Shown here in pieces: positions 9,741 to 18,401 of a DNA stretch of 47,017 nucleotides. The stretch's first letter is position 1. Each line of letters starts with the position of its first letter. The position numbers were made by a program, and so were the translations under genes. Source of the stretch: Planctomycetota bacterium (GTDB lineage Bacteria; Planctomycetota; UBA1135); the NCBI GenBank assembly GCA_030748415.1, contig JASMMA010000017.1, forward strand, positions 1-47,017. Direction: 5' to 3'. The notes below the pieces were generated by a model. It was not told where the DNA came from. It did no database searches and worked only from the letters and a program-made list of their open reading frames with translations.

Positions 9741-10670
9741 ATGCTCAAGATTTACTATCATCGAGATTTTGACGGAATGGCCTCGGCGGCCATCCTTGCA
9801 AAGGCACTACTGGATTCGGAACTTGAGAAAGATGTGGACTGGAGAGGAGTTAACTTTGACAACCGCTTGAATTGGAGCTCCTTTGCAAACGGGGAGCGGT
9901 TTGCAATTGTGGATTTTCACTACCACCCGCGCGCTACTTATTGGTTTGACCATCACCCAACGACCTTCCTTCAAAAAGGTCATGCGGAACGGTATGAGAA
10001 TTCTTCTACCTCTTTCTTCGACCCAGATTCCCCATCATGTCCACCCATTATCTTGCGACATGCTAAAGAGCATTGGAACTGGAAAGGCGGGGACGATTTC
10101 CAGGAACTTGTTCATTGGTCAAACATTATTGACTCCGCTAGTTACAAAAGTGCGGACCAGGTCTTGTTCGGAAAGGAGCCTGCCCTTTTGATTACGCGCT
10201 CCCTCACTTGCGCTCCTGATTATTCCTACCACGACCGCTTAGTGGGTCTTATGAAAAGCTCCTCCCTTTTGGACATTTCTCTAGACCCCCTCGTTTCGAA
10301 ATGTGCAAAGCGGGCAGAACGGAATCGGGACAATGCTCTTGAGAACTTTCCGGCGAATGTAGTGGATCGCACCCCGACTGCTGTTTTGGCGGATTTACGC
10401 TCCAAAAAAATCCGCCGGGAGCGTTTCGCACCCTTCTATCTTTATCCTGAGTTGGAATATGCGATTACGATTCTTCCAACAAGAGCTGGGGTTCACATTA
10501 CAGCTGCCAGCAATCCCTGGAACCGCCCAAAGGAGGGCCCCCACTTGGGCCATCTCTTAGAGAAGTACGAGGGCGGAGGGCATCAAGGAGTAGGTGGATG
10601 CAATCCACCAGACGAAGAGCTTGCTGTCCAATGGGCTCACGAAATTTTTGAAGTAGTTGCTGGGCTTTAA
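9741..10670 (+). CDS. DHH-family phosphoesterase
   Basis: This is a metal-dependent phosphoesterase of the DHH superfamily, which includes nanoRNases, pAp phosphatases and cyclic dinucleotide hydrolases. In the 309-residue product, motif I is DFDGMASA (Asp9, Asp11), motif II is the VDFH Asp near 58, and the DHH triad is FDHHPT at 70-72. The C-terminal DHHA-type glycine motif GGGHQGVGG lies near 278. The frame is open from 9711, but the ATG at 9741 sits 1 nt after the upstream stop and directly precedes the conserved first strand, so I chose it. The exact substrate is not readable; a NrnA-like role on short RNA is one option. Confidence 0.85.
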   Translation: MLKIYYHRDFDGMASAAILAKALLDSELEKDVDWRGVNFDNRLNWSSFANGERFAIVDFHYHPRATYWFDHHPTTFLQKGHAERYENSSTSFFDPDSPSCPPIILRHAKEHWNWKGGDDFQELVHWSNIIDSASYKSADQVLFGKEPALLITRSLTCAPDYSYHDRLVGLMKSSSLLDISLDPLVSKCAKRAERNRDNALENFPANVVDRTPTAVLADLRSKKIRRERFAPFYLYPELEYAITILPTRAGVHITAASNPWNRPKEGPHLGHLLEKYEGGGHQGVGGCNPPDEELAVQWAHEIFEVVAGL

Positions 10671-10672
10671 TC

Positions 10673-11707
10673 GTGTCCGAGTCCTCTACTACTTTCCTCC
10701 AGCACCACCCCAAGGAATGGCCGAGGTTGTTTCAAGAATATGGCTCGCCAGGATTCCATGGGAAAATAGCAGCGAAATGGGTCTTTAAAAGAGGAGTCTC
10801 CAGTTGGCTAAAAATGACCGACCTCCCGGTGTCAGCAAGGAATCAACTTGCCGATTCAAGTCCATTGCTTTCCGCAAACTTGGAAACGCGTATGGATTCT
10901 CCCGATGGGGCATGCAAGCTTCTTCTGAGGTATCCCGATGGTGCTTCTACTGAGGCGGTCGGCATGCCTGGAACTCAAGGGCAAACATTTTGCATTAGCA
11001 CCCAGGTTGGGTGCCCTGTCAAGTGCAAATTCTGCGCAAGTGGCTCCGAGGGGCTTGAAAGAAATTTGACCCAAGCTGAAATTTTGGAGCAAGTCCTCTG
11101 GCTAAGAAATGAAATGGGCGACTTTCATCGCCTTGTAGTGATGGGAATGGGTGATGCCGGATTCAACTTGACGCCAACTCTAAATGCCCTGGAATGCCTT
11201 TTGGATCCCGCAGGCATGGACCTTGGCGCAAGACGAGTCACCCTCTCTACCGTCGCTCCGAAAAATGCCATTACAACTTTGGCAAACTGGCCCCACAACA
11301 TCAATGTTGCCCTTTCGCTTCACGCTATCCAAGACGAATTGAGACATGAGCTCATTCCAGGCCTTTCCAAACGAACGATTGAAGAAACACTTGGAGAAAT
11401 GGAACAACTTTTTGCCAAAAATGGCAGAGAATACACCATTGAGTATGTTCTCCTTTCAGGGGTAAATGACTCTACTCAAGCTGCACATGAACTTGCAGAC
11501 TTACTCCGTGACAAAAGGTGCCACATTAATCTCATTCCCTACAATCCTGTTGCTGGCCTCGGGTTTGCTCGGCCAACGGACTCCACTTGTGGAATATTCC
11601 TAAACATTCTCAAAACACAATCTTTAAGTGCGACTTTAAGGAGAAGTATGGGATCTTCAGCGGATGCTGCGTGTGGCCAACTTCGCCGCCACACTAAGAT
11701 TGTCTGA
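10673..11707 (+). CDS. rlmN: RlmN-like radical SAM RNA methyltransferase
   Basis: RlmN methylates C2 of A2503 in 23S rRNA and of A37 in some tRNAs. The 344-residue product starts with GTG, 2 nt after the DHH stop. It has the radical SAM cluster CPVKCKFC (Cys114, 118, 121). Both extra catalytic cysteines of the RlmN mechanism are present: Cys107 in FCISTQVGC and Cys334 in DAACGQL. The usual GEP-type motif (MGMGEPLLN) reads MGMGDAGFN here, so the SAM-binding loop is atypical. A specificity different from textbook RlmN is possible; no other RlmN copy is in the window. The following gene starts 2 nt after its stop. Confidence 0.82.
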   Translation: MSESSTTFLQHHPKEWPRLFQEYGSPGFHGKIAAKWVFKRGVSSWLKMTDLPVSARNQLADSSPLLSANLETRMDSPDGACKLLLRYPDGASTEAVGMPGTQGQTFCISTQVGCPVKCKFCASGSEGLERNLTQAEILEQVLWLRNEMGDFHRLVVMGMGDAGFNLTPTLNALECLLDPAGMDLGARRVTLSTVAPKNAITTLANWPHNINVALSLHAIQDELRHELIPGLSKRTIEETLGEMEQLFAKNGREYTIEYVLLSGVNDSTQAAHELADLLRDKRCHINLIPYNPVAGLGFARPTDSTCGIFLNILKTQSLSATLRRSMGSSADAACGQLRRHTKIV

Positions 11708-11709
11708 GG

Positions 11710-14700
11710 ATGTTCACCACCTTTCTCCCTCCCCTTTTACTGCTTCTGATGGGTCTCCAGAGCGGAGGCGACCCTAGTTTTGTCGACAAGTATCTGGCAA
11801 ATGCGAACCGTTTCCTAGAAGAAGGGAAGTTGGTTCTTGCGCGGACAAGTATCGAGCGCGCCCTTGAGATGGATTCCAATCATTTGGGGGCTCTTTTGAT
11901 GCTCGCAGAAACTGCTCAAATCCAAGAAGACAACGACACTGCTGTGCATGCTCTGCATCGCTGGCTGGATGTTACAAAAACACCCAGCATTAAAAGAAGC
12001 TATAAATCAAAGCGGCGAGAAGTTCTCAAATCTCTTCTCAAAATTGACCCGCAAGCCGAGGAACTCTTGGAACTTTCTGATGATTACGTCGAAGGCTTAC
12101 TCAACCTGGCAAAGCAACATCAGAAGAAGGGACGACTTCACTCCGCTATTGAACTTTATCAAGAAACTTTGCTTGCAGACAGCCTATCGACTCGCGCCAG
12201 AGATGCTATTAAAGAAATCCAACGAACCGGTGGCGCAGATGTGGCAGTTGAAGATGTTTTAGCAGGTGCTGAGGACCCAACTGAAGGCATGGATCCAGAA
12301 ACCATTGCTGAGTTAGAGGCAAAGCATTCAACCTGGGAAACCGCATTTGAATCTGACACCGAAAATTATCGCTACAAAACAGATGCTGGTTTTTTGATAT
12401 CAAAAACAGCTCCTATTGCAATGGAGCAAATGAATAGTGCTTACAGGAAGTTTTTTCACTACAAGGAAGATGGTGGCCCCACTCCGAAGATTTCTGTCCT
12501 GATTTATAAAAATCGCGAAGAGTATTTAGAGAAAAATGGCCTCCCTGAAAACGATTGGACCGGTGGTTTTTTCAACGGCTCTAGCGTTCAGACATTTGTT
12601 GGTGGAACAACCGGAAAAGAAACCATTCTTAGCATGTATGGAACTCTCTTCCACGAGGCGGCCCACCAGTTCGTCTCCTTGACTGGAAAGGGCGGGGTTC
12701 CTGGTTGGCTAAACGAGGCCTATGCCTCCTTTTTTGAAGGAACCACCATCTTGTCAAACGGCTCCGTGAAATGGAACCAGGTTCCCTCCCATCGACTCTT
12801 TCCTCTTGCTACACGCATGGAAAGGGGCTGGATGGAAAAGGGAAGAGATGCCTCGCCTGACGAGAATGGGGACTGGGAAACCCCCGATGAGGCTCCCACC
12901 TTTAGGATCATTGTGGAGAATGATTATCAATGGGGCCCTCCTTGGTACGCACCCACCTGGGGAGTTGTTTATTTTCTTTACAACTTCCGGAATCCAGAAA
13001 CTGGCGAAACAATTTACCGCAAAGCGCTCCATGAGTACTACCTCTCTGGTGCCGCTGGCCGAGCGAACCCAGTTGAACACTTTGAAGAGGTTGTCCTCAA
13101 GGGAGCCCCTCAATCTCCAGTGGACAACATTGATGACCTGAACGCAGTTTGGTCCAAATGGATTCTGGAGTTGCAAGATATTCAACTCGGGAAAAAGCCC
13201 TCTGGGAAAACAAAACTTGAATACGGAGAGCTCGCCCTTGACCGAGGCGACACTCAACTTGCTTTAGAGTTTTTCGAAGAGGCTTATCTTCATGATTCAG
13301 AAAACCCAGAAGTCATCTGGAAATTGGCGACCCTTCTCGAAGATCTCAAGTTACTCGACCGCGCTCTCGCTCTCTACCTGGAGTTTGCCCGCGAGTGTGA
13401 GCTCAGAGGACTCACTGATTCTAATGAGCAATACCCCGCCGCCTTGGGAAAGGTCCTAGAGCTTGACCCTCTTCACCGGAAGCATAAAAAGCTTCAGGAA
13501 GATATTCAAAAGCGCGGCATGACCCTTGCCCATTCCTACTTCGACCGCGGATACCCCCTCATGGCTCTGGAAATCTCCAAAAGGCTTGCTTCCAGTTTTG
13601 GTTCAAGCGAAGCGAGAGTTTTCTATTCCGATGTTGCAAAAAGCACTGGCCTTACTCTTCAAAACTGGAAGTTGATTTACAACGAACACAACCTCGATGG
13701 TTGGGCCGGCTCGGATTCCTACCGAGCTTATGGATCCCAGATTGAATCCAGAATCGACACCAAAGACGGTGGTGATTTATCAGAAAGGGAATTCCGAACT
13801 CAGGAATTGATTTGCGACGTTACATTTGATGCTGATTTCTCTTTGGAAGCTGAACTTCAGTTTGGAGACCCTTCCAAGTTGGCAGGTCTTTGCTTTGGGC
13901 GAAAAGACAAAAACAATGGACACGCTGTTCTCCTTCACCCCAGCGGCTACCTTGATATCAGCACCCAACTTGGCGGGCTCTGGAAAGTGCGAGACCACCG
14001 GACAGTTCTCCTGAAGCCCACCTGGAACCAGCTCCGGATTGATGTTGTGGGTAAAGTTCTAGATGTTTACCTGAATGGCGATTTCATTCGCTCTCTCACC
14101 ATGCCGAACCGCCAAAGCATTCGCGGTGGATTCGGCCTGCTTGCCGGTTCAGGACAGGCCTTCTTTCAAAATGTTCGGATGCTCTCGCACAATCCCCGCG
14201 ACCCCTCAGGTGAAGTTGCTCGCATGCTCGCCATGGAGAGCCTGGCCAACCAGGAAACCACTCGCGCACCTGGTAGTTTTCAGGGCACCTCGCCCCCGCC
14301 ACTGAGCGGCCTCCATTGGATTCAAGAGGATCCTGTTCGTTTGTCCGATTTCAAAGGTCGCCCAGCCGCCTTGATTTTTTGGGCTCCTTATCAAGATAAA
14401 GTGATTCCTTCTACTGCTTTCTATGCTCAACTCTGGAAAAAGTGGGCTCCTCTGGGTTTTCACTTCATCGTGATTTCCAGCGGACAACACTCGCCAACAG
14501 AGACCAAAGATTGGCTGAAGCAGCATCCCATGCCCGGTCTGCCTGTTGCGATGGACATTAGCTTTATCAATTATCCCCGATACAACCTCGGAGTGGGCGG
14601 TTTTGGCCTTCCTAGAATTCTCCTTCTTGACCCTGCTGGACTTGTTGTTTGGGAAGGGGACCCCGGCCTCGTTCGTGGGCAGGGCTGGAAAGACGGTGAT

Positions 14701-15315
14701 CCTGAAACTTATCTCGAGACGGCAATGGCAGACCTTGCGGAATCTTGCTCCTTGGAAGATGTTCAGCGCCTTGCCCCACAAATTCCCTTAGCAAAGAAGC
14801 TTCTTTCGGAAGGGAAACTAAAAGAGACTCTGCTCGCTCTCACTGAACTTGCAGAACTAAGCTCCCCCAATATGCCAGAAGTCATCGAGGCGAAACAAAT
14901 TCGGAATGAGTTAGAAGCCTTGGGGGCAAATCTTCCCCATCAAGCCCAGGAGCTGGCCGAAGGAGGCTATCCCATGGAAGCGGAATACATCTTGCACTTT
15001 GGGGCAACTGAATTCCAAGGAACTCCAACGGGAGATCTTTGCCAAAGTCGATTGAATGCTTTTCAAAAAACATCCGACTTCCGCCAAGCGCGAAAAGCAT
15101 GGAAGCACCTTGGGCGAGCTGCCAAACAAGCAAGCCAAGGGAAAGCTCGGGAACAAATTGAAGAGTATCTATTAAAAGCCAGAGCCGAAAGTAAAGCTCC
15201 TGAAATTGAGGCCGCTATCCAGGAACTTTACAAAGGCTTAGAAACGAACACCGTCGCTGCGGTTTGGAAGAAACTCCAACCACAAGCGCCAGCCTTGCTC
15301 AACCTGGAAGATTGA
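11710..15315 (+). CDS. large secreted protein: TPRs, HExxH domain, DUF1080-like and thioredoxin-like domains
   Basis: This 1201-residue protein begins with a leucine-rich signal or anchor segment. TPR-like helices occupy about 25-175. A gluzincin-type domain follows, with HEAAH at 315-319 and a downstream Glu336 in WLNEAY, the pattern of DUF1570-type proteins. More TPR-like helices run through about 495-640. A DUF1080/LamG-like beta domain opens with YNEHNLDGW near 655 and ends near 830. A thioredoxin or AhpC-like domain starts near 878; its active-site position reads FWAPYQDKV, with no CxxC. A helical tail closes the protein. I infer an envelope or secreted peptidase or scaffold, but no substrate is evident. 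The stop lies one base from that of the convergent gene. Confidence 0.75.
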   Translation: MFTTFLPPLLLLLMGLQSGGDPSFVDKYLANANRFLEEGKLVLARTSIERALEMDSNHLGALLMLAETAQIQEDNDTAVHALHRWLDVTKTPSIKRSYKSKRREVLKSLLKIDPQAEELLELSDDYVEGLLNLAKQHQKKGRLHSAIELYQETLLADSLSTRARDAIKEIQRTGGADVAVEDVLAGAEDPTEGMDPETIAELEAKHSTWETAFESDTENYRYKTDAGFLISKTAPIAMEQMNSAYRKFFHYKEDGGPTPKISVLIYKNREEYLEKNGLPENDWTGGFFNGSSVQTFVGGTTGKETILSMYGTLFHEAAHQFVSLTGKGGVPGWLNEAYASFFEGTTILSNGSVKWNQVPSHRLFPLATRMERGWMEKGRDASPDENGDWETPDEAPTFRIIVENDYQWGPPWYAPTWGVVYFLYNFRNPETGETIYRKALHEYYLSGAAGRANPVEHFEEVVLKGAPQSPVDNIDDLNAVWSKWILELQDIQLGKKPSGKTKLEYGELALDRGDTQLALEFFEEAYLHDSENPEVIWKLATLLEDLKLLDRALALYLEFARECELRGLTDSNEQYPAALGKVLELDPLHRKHKKLQEDIQKRGMTLAHSYFDRGYPLMALEISKRLASSFGSSEARVFYSDVAKSTGLTLQNWKLIYNEHNLDGWAGSDSYRAYGSQIESRIDTKDGGDLSEREFRTQELICDVTFDADFSLEAELQFGDPSKLAGLCFGRKDKNNGHAVLLHPSGYLDISTQLGGLWKVRDHRTVLLKPTWNQLRIDVVGKVLDVYLNGDFIRSLTMPNRQSIRGGFGLLAGSGQAFFQNVRMLSHNPRDPSGEVARMLAMESLANQETTRAPGSFQGTSPPPLSGLHWIQEDPVRLSDFKGRPAALIFWAPYQDKVIPSTAFYAQLWKKWAPLGFHFIVISSGQHSPTETKDWLKQHPMPGLPVAMDISFINYPRYNLGVGGFGLPRILLLDPAGLVVWEGDPGLVRGQGWKDGDPETYLETAMADLAESCSLEDVQRLAPQIPLAKKLLSEGKLKETLLALTELAELSSPNMPEVIEAKQIRNELEALGANLPHQAQELAEGGYPMEAEYILHFGATEFQGTPTGDLCQSRLNAFQKTSDFRQARKAWKHLGRAAKQASQGKAREQIEEYLLKARAESKAPEIEAAIQELYKGLETNTVAAVWKKLQPQAPALLNLED

Positions 15316-15316
15316 C

Positions 15317-16657
15317 CTAAGCAATCCCCTTGAGGGAGATGGCGGTCTTTTCTAAGCAAAGTTCAACATCTTCAGCCGTAATGGCAAGATGGGGACGGAA
15401 ACGAACCGTGTGAGTTCCGCACGAGAGTCCCATCATTCCAGCATCCATCATTCCGGAAAGACATGCATCACGCAAATCAGTGCTGGACAAATCAAAGCCC
15501 ATGATGAGGCCCATTCCCCGCACATTAGATATCAGTCCTTCATGGGAGGAGGCGAGTTTGTTCATGCCCTCCAACCATTGCTGGCCACGCTCGGCAGCAT
15601 TCTTCCCCAAGTCCTTGGCGACAACTTCCTGGATGATATAAGTTGAACGAATCATGTCCACCAGGTTTCCACCCCAAGTGGAGTTAATGCGGCTGGACAT
15701 CTCAAAAACATTGTCAGGGACGAGGTCGATTTTCTCACCACAAAGAATGCCACACTGTTGGGATTTCTTACCAAAGACAATGATGTCTGGCTGAACATTG
15801 TGATGTTCGTGGCACCAAGTTTTACCACTTGCCCAGAAACCGGTTTGCACTTCATCTACGATAAAAAGGCAATCGTATCTTTCACAACGCGCTTGGAGCG
15901 CTTGCATGAACTCAGGCCGGAAATGGCGGTCTCCGCCTTCTGCTTGAATCGGCTCAATAATGATGCAGGCAATGTCGTCACCGTGTTGGTCGAATGCTGA
16001 ATCGATTTGCTGCAAGGACTCTTCTTCGGCCTGGCGAACGGCGGATAAGTTTTCCTCAGTCAGAGGGAAGGTCAAGGCAGGCGAATCAACCCGAGGCCAA
16101 TCAAACTTCGGAAAGTAGTTCACCTTATTGGGATCCGTATTGGTGAGGGACATGGTATATCCCGAACGGCCGTGAAAGGCATGCCGGAAGTGAAGTGCTT
16201 TCCCGCCAACATCAGAATCTACTCCCTTTGCGCGATTCCGACGAACTTTCCAGTCAAATGCGACCTTTAGGGCATTCTCAACAGCTAGAGCTCCCCCATC
16301 AATAAAGAAGGAATGCTTAAAACCTTCAGGAGCCAAAATTTCCCCAAAGGTCTTTACGAAATTGGCCATCTCTGCCGTGTAGAGATCGGAATTTGCTGGG
16401 CGATTCAGGACAGATGTTCGAGCGTACTCCAGAAATGCAGGGTCCTGAAGGCAATCAGGGTTCCACCCAAGAGGGGTAGAACCAAAGCAACCGAAGAAGT
16501 CGAGGTAGGACTTTCCCGTGCGGGAGTCAACGAGTTGACTGCCTTTGGAGGCCTCTAAATCGCAAACTAGGGGGTAACCATCTACCAAAATCCAGTTTTT
16601 CAGAGTGGCGTGTACATTTTCTGGAGCGATTCCGGCGGTTGTTTCAGCAGTGGTCAT
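15317..16657 (-). CDS. lat: L-lysine 6-aminotransferase (class III, PLP)
   Basis: The enzyme moves the epsilon-amino group of lysine to 2-oxoglutarate, giving the semialdehyde that cyclises to piperideine-6-carboxylate. The 446-residue product matches this branch of class III aminotransferases through its N-terminal run (HATLKNWILVDGYPLVCDLE), the cofactor-binding FIVDEVQTGFWASG, and the PLP lysine in FGKKSQQCG near residue 297. It stands alone on its strand, with rnpA divergent 27 nt upstream and the multidomain gene convergent 1 nt downstream. No lysine-catabolic partner such as a semialdehyde dehydrogenase is nearby, so its pathway here is open. Other omega-aminotransferases are the main alternative, but the N-terminal signature favours LAT. 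Confidence 0.88.
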   Translation of the reverse strand: MTTAETTAGIAPENVHATLKNWILVDGYPLVCDLEASKGSQLVDSRTGKSYLDFFGCFGSTPLGWNPDCLQDPAFLEYARTSVLNRPANSDLYTAEMANFVKTFGEILAPEGFKHSFFIDGGALAVENALKVAFDWKVRRNRAKGVDSDVGGKALHFRHAFHGRSGYTMSLTNTDPNKVNYFPKFDWPRVDSPALTFPLTEENLSAVRQAEEESLQQIDSAFDQHGDDIACIIIEPIQAEGGDRHFRPEFMQALQARCERYDCLFIVDEVQTGFWASGKTWCHEHHNVQPDIIVFGKKSQQCGILCGEKIDLVPDNVFEMSSRINSTWGGNLVDMIRSTYIIQEVVAKDLGKNAAERGQQWLEGMNKLASSHEGLISNVRGMGLIMGFDLSSTDLRDACLSGMMDAGMMGLSCGTHTVRFRPHLAITAEDVELCLEKTAISLKGIA

Positions 16658-16684
16658 GGGGAAAGTATCCTGTAAGGGAAGAGG
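16658..16684. promoter_or_regulatory. 27-nt divergent promoter region of lat and rnpA
   Basis: Only 27 nt separate the two start codons. On the minus strand GATACT (16669-16664) lies 6 nt before the lat ATG. On the plus strand TATCCT (16666-16671) lies 13 nt before the rnpA ATG and overlaps it. GGGAAGAGG just before rnpA could serve as a ribosome-binding site. With so little space, any -35 contacts must lie inside the opposite gene. Confidence 0.35.
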
Positions 16685-17086
16685 ATGAAGGAAAACTCCG
16701 AATCAAAGTCCGTTCCAGCAAGGGAGAAGAAAAATCTCTTCTTCCGGCGAGCACATCGTGTTCGAAGTAGGGCAGATTTTGCCCACATTTACGGACAAGG
16801 GGTCCGCGCAAGGGGACGCCACATTCTACTCGTTGCCACCCTCAGCAACCACCCCGCAGGTGCCCGCCTGGGTCTCTCTGTGGGCCGTAAGTACAGCCCC
16901 TCAGCAGTGCTCCGTAATCAAGCGAAACGGGTTCTTCGGGAGGTTTTTCGTCACATCCGTGCTGAGCTTCCCGCTTGGGACTTTATTGTGATTCCCCTTC
17001 GAGCGGGAAAGAAACTCCCTCCTGCTGAATTAGAAGAGGAATGGACCTCTCTGATCCCCAAACTGGCACAAAAAATGAACCCGTGA
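16685..17086 (+). CDS. rnpA: ribonuclease P protein component
   Basis: RnpA is the protein subunit of RNase P, which removes the 5' leader of tRNA precursors. The 133-residue product carries the family core: RVRSRADFAHIYGQGVRARG, then ARLGLSVGRK, then the signature RNQAKRVLREVFR. It has a longer, basic N-terminal tail than many homologues. The usual upstream rpmH gene is absent, with lat divergent instead. The downstream yidD gene overlaps its stop codon, keeping that part of the classical rpmH-rnpA-yidD-yidC order. Confidence 0.93.
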   Translation: MKENSESKSVPAREKKNLFFRRAHRVRSRADFAHIYGQGVRARGRHILLVATLSNHPAGARLGLSVGRKYSPSAVLRNQAKRVLREVFRHIRAELPAWDFIVIPLRAGKKLPPAELEEEWTSLIPKLAQKMNP

Positions 17087-17322
17087 AAGGTCTTCTCCTC
17101 TGGCTTCTTCGGGCTTATCAAAAGGCCATCAGCCCACTCCTTGGGAGTGGAAAATGCCGTTTTGAACCCACTTGTTCCCATTACGCTCTCGAAGCAGTAG
17201 AAATTCGGGGTGCTTTCTGGGGACTCCTTCTTGCATGTTGGAGGGTGCTACGGTGCAATCCCTTCTGCCGAGGCGGCTACGACCCTGTTCCGACTCGCAA
17301 AGACACCTCATCAAATCCATGA
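17083..17322 (+). CDS. yidD: membrane protein insertion efficiency factor YidD
   Basis: YidD is a small membrane-associated protein that aids YidC-dependent insertion. The core LLRAYQKAISPLLGSGKCRF, then EPTCSHYALEA, then CNPFCRGGYDPVP is diagnostic, with three conserved cysteines. The frame is open from an ATG at 17041, but I prefer the GTG at 17083, which overlaps the rnpA stop as GTGA and gives 79 residues that begin right at the conserved helix. The next gene overlaps its stop as ATGA. yidC itself is not in the window. Confidence 0.92.
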   Translation: MKGLLLWLLRAYQKAISPLLGSGKCRFEPTCSHYALEAVEIRGAFWGLLLACWRVLRCNPFCRGGYDPVPTRKDTSSNP

Positions 17323-18401
17323 TTCTCACGAGCCTCATTATTTCAGTCCTTCCTCAGGAAGGTCATGCCGCCCCGCCCACTCAAGAGCCTTTGCCCGCCC
17401 ATCAGGAAATTGGCCTTCCCGAACGGGAGTCCCTTCGTTTTCCTGGGGAAAAACACTTTGGAGCCATACGACGCCTGACAACTGATGGAGAAAACGCGGA
17501 AGGCTACTTCAGCTGGATGGGTGATCGCATTAGTTATCAAGCCACCGTCCCCGGCGCACATTGCGATCAAATCTATGTTTTAGATTTGCTGACTGGGAGC
17601 CGTGAATTAGTAAGTACCGGAACTGGTCGCACTACTTGTGCTTACTTTATGCCCAACGATGAGGGTGTGGTGTTTGCAAGTACACATGCCGCTGGCCCTG
17701 ACTGCATGCCCCCTCCTGACTACTCCATGGGTTATGTCTGGAAAATCTATCCCCAGTTTGACATTTATGTGCGCAACCTAAAAACCCGCGAGCTGACTGC
17801 GCTCACTCATTCCCCTGGCTACGATGCCGAAGCTGTGGTTAGCCCCCGGGGAGACAAGATTGTTTTTACTTCAACTCGCAAAGGTGATTTGGATGTTTAC
17901 ACCATGAACCTGGATGGGTCCGGAGTCAAACGCCTCACGACGGCTTTGGGTTATGACGGTGGCCCTTTCTTCTCTCCTGACGGGAAACGAATTGTTTATC
18001 GCGCTTTCCATCCAAAAACAGAAAAGGAAAGAAACCGCTACCTTGACCTTCTCAATAAAGATTTAATTGAGCCTATGGCTCTTCAGATTATGATTATGGA
18101 TCTTGACGGAGACCACAAAGTTCAAGTAACAGACAATACAGCTGCCAACTTTGCGCCTTACTTTCACCCTGACAACAAGCGCATTGTTTACTGCACAAAT
18201 CAAGCCTCAAAAGATGGCAGGGACTTTGACATTTTCATCATCAACCAAGATGGAACCGGTAATGAACGGGTGACCACCAATCCTACCTTCGATGGCTTTC
18301 CCATGTTTAGCCATGATGGCCGAAGGCTAATTTTTGCAAGCAACCGCGCCAATAACAGCCCACGGGACACAAACTTGTTCATTGCGGACTGGATTAACTA
18401 A
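17319..18401 (+). CDS. secreted TolB-like beta-propeller protein (PD40 repeats)
   Basis: The frame opens at 17172, but the ATG at 17319 overlaps the yidD stop (ATGA) and starts a clean signal peptide, so I chose it (360 residues, cleavage likely near GHA-APP). The mature protein has repeated WD40-like/PD40 blades with the pattern SPDGKRIVY: examples are SPRGDKIVFTSTRKGDLDVY, SPDGKRIVYRAF, HPDNKRIVYCTN and SHDGRRLIFASNRAN. TolB itself sits in the Tol-Pal system, but no tol genes are adjacent, so I do not assign that role. It is translationally coupled on both sides and probably acts in the periplasm or at the surface. Confidence 0.85.
   Translation: MILTSLIISVLPQEGHAAPPTQEPLPAHQEIGLPERESLRFPGEKHFGAIRRLTTDGENAEGYFSWMGDRISYQATVPGAHCDQIYVLDLLTGSRELVSTGTGRTTCAYFMPNDEGVVFASTHAAGPDCMPPPDYSMGYVWKIYPQFDIYVRNLKTRELTALTHSPGYDAEAVVSPRGDKIVFTSTRKGDLDVYTMNLDGSGVKRLTTALGYDGGPFFSPDGKRIVYRAFHPKTEKERNRYLDLLNKDLIEPMALQIMIMDLDGDHKVQVTDNTAANFAPYFHPDNKRIVYCTNQASKDGRDFDIFIINQDGTGNERVTTNPTFDGFPMFSHDGRRLIFASNRANNSPRDTNLFIADWIN

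Noticed and set aside
14206-14781. 191-codon minus-strand frame inside the multidomain gene
   Set aside because: It is antisense to the DUF1080 and thioredoxin-like region, which has clear domain patterns on the plus strand.
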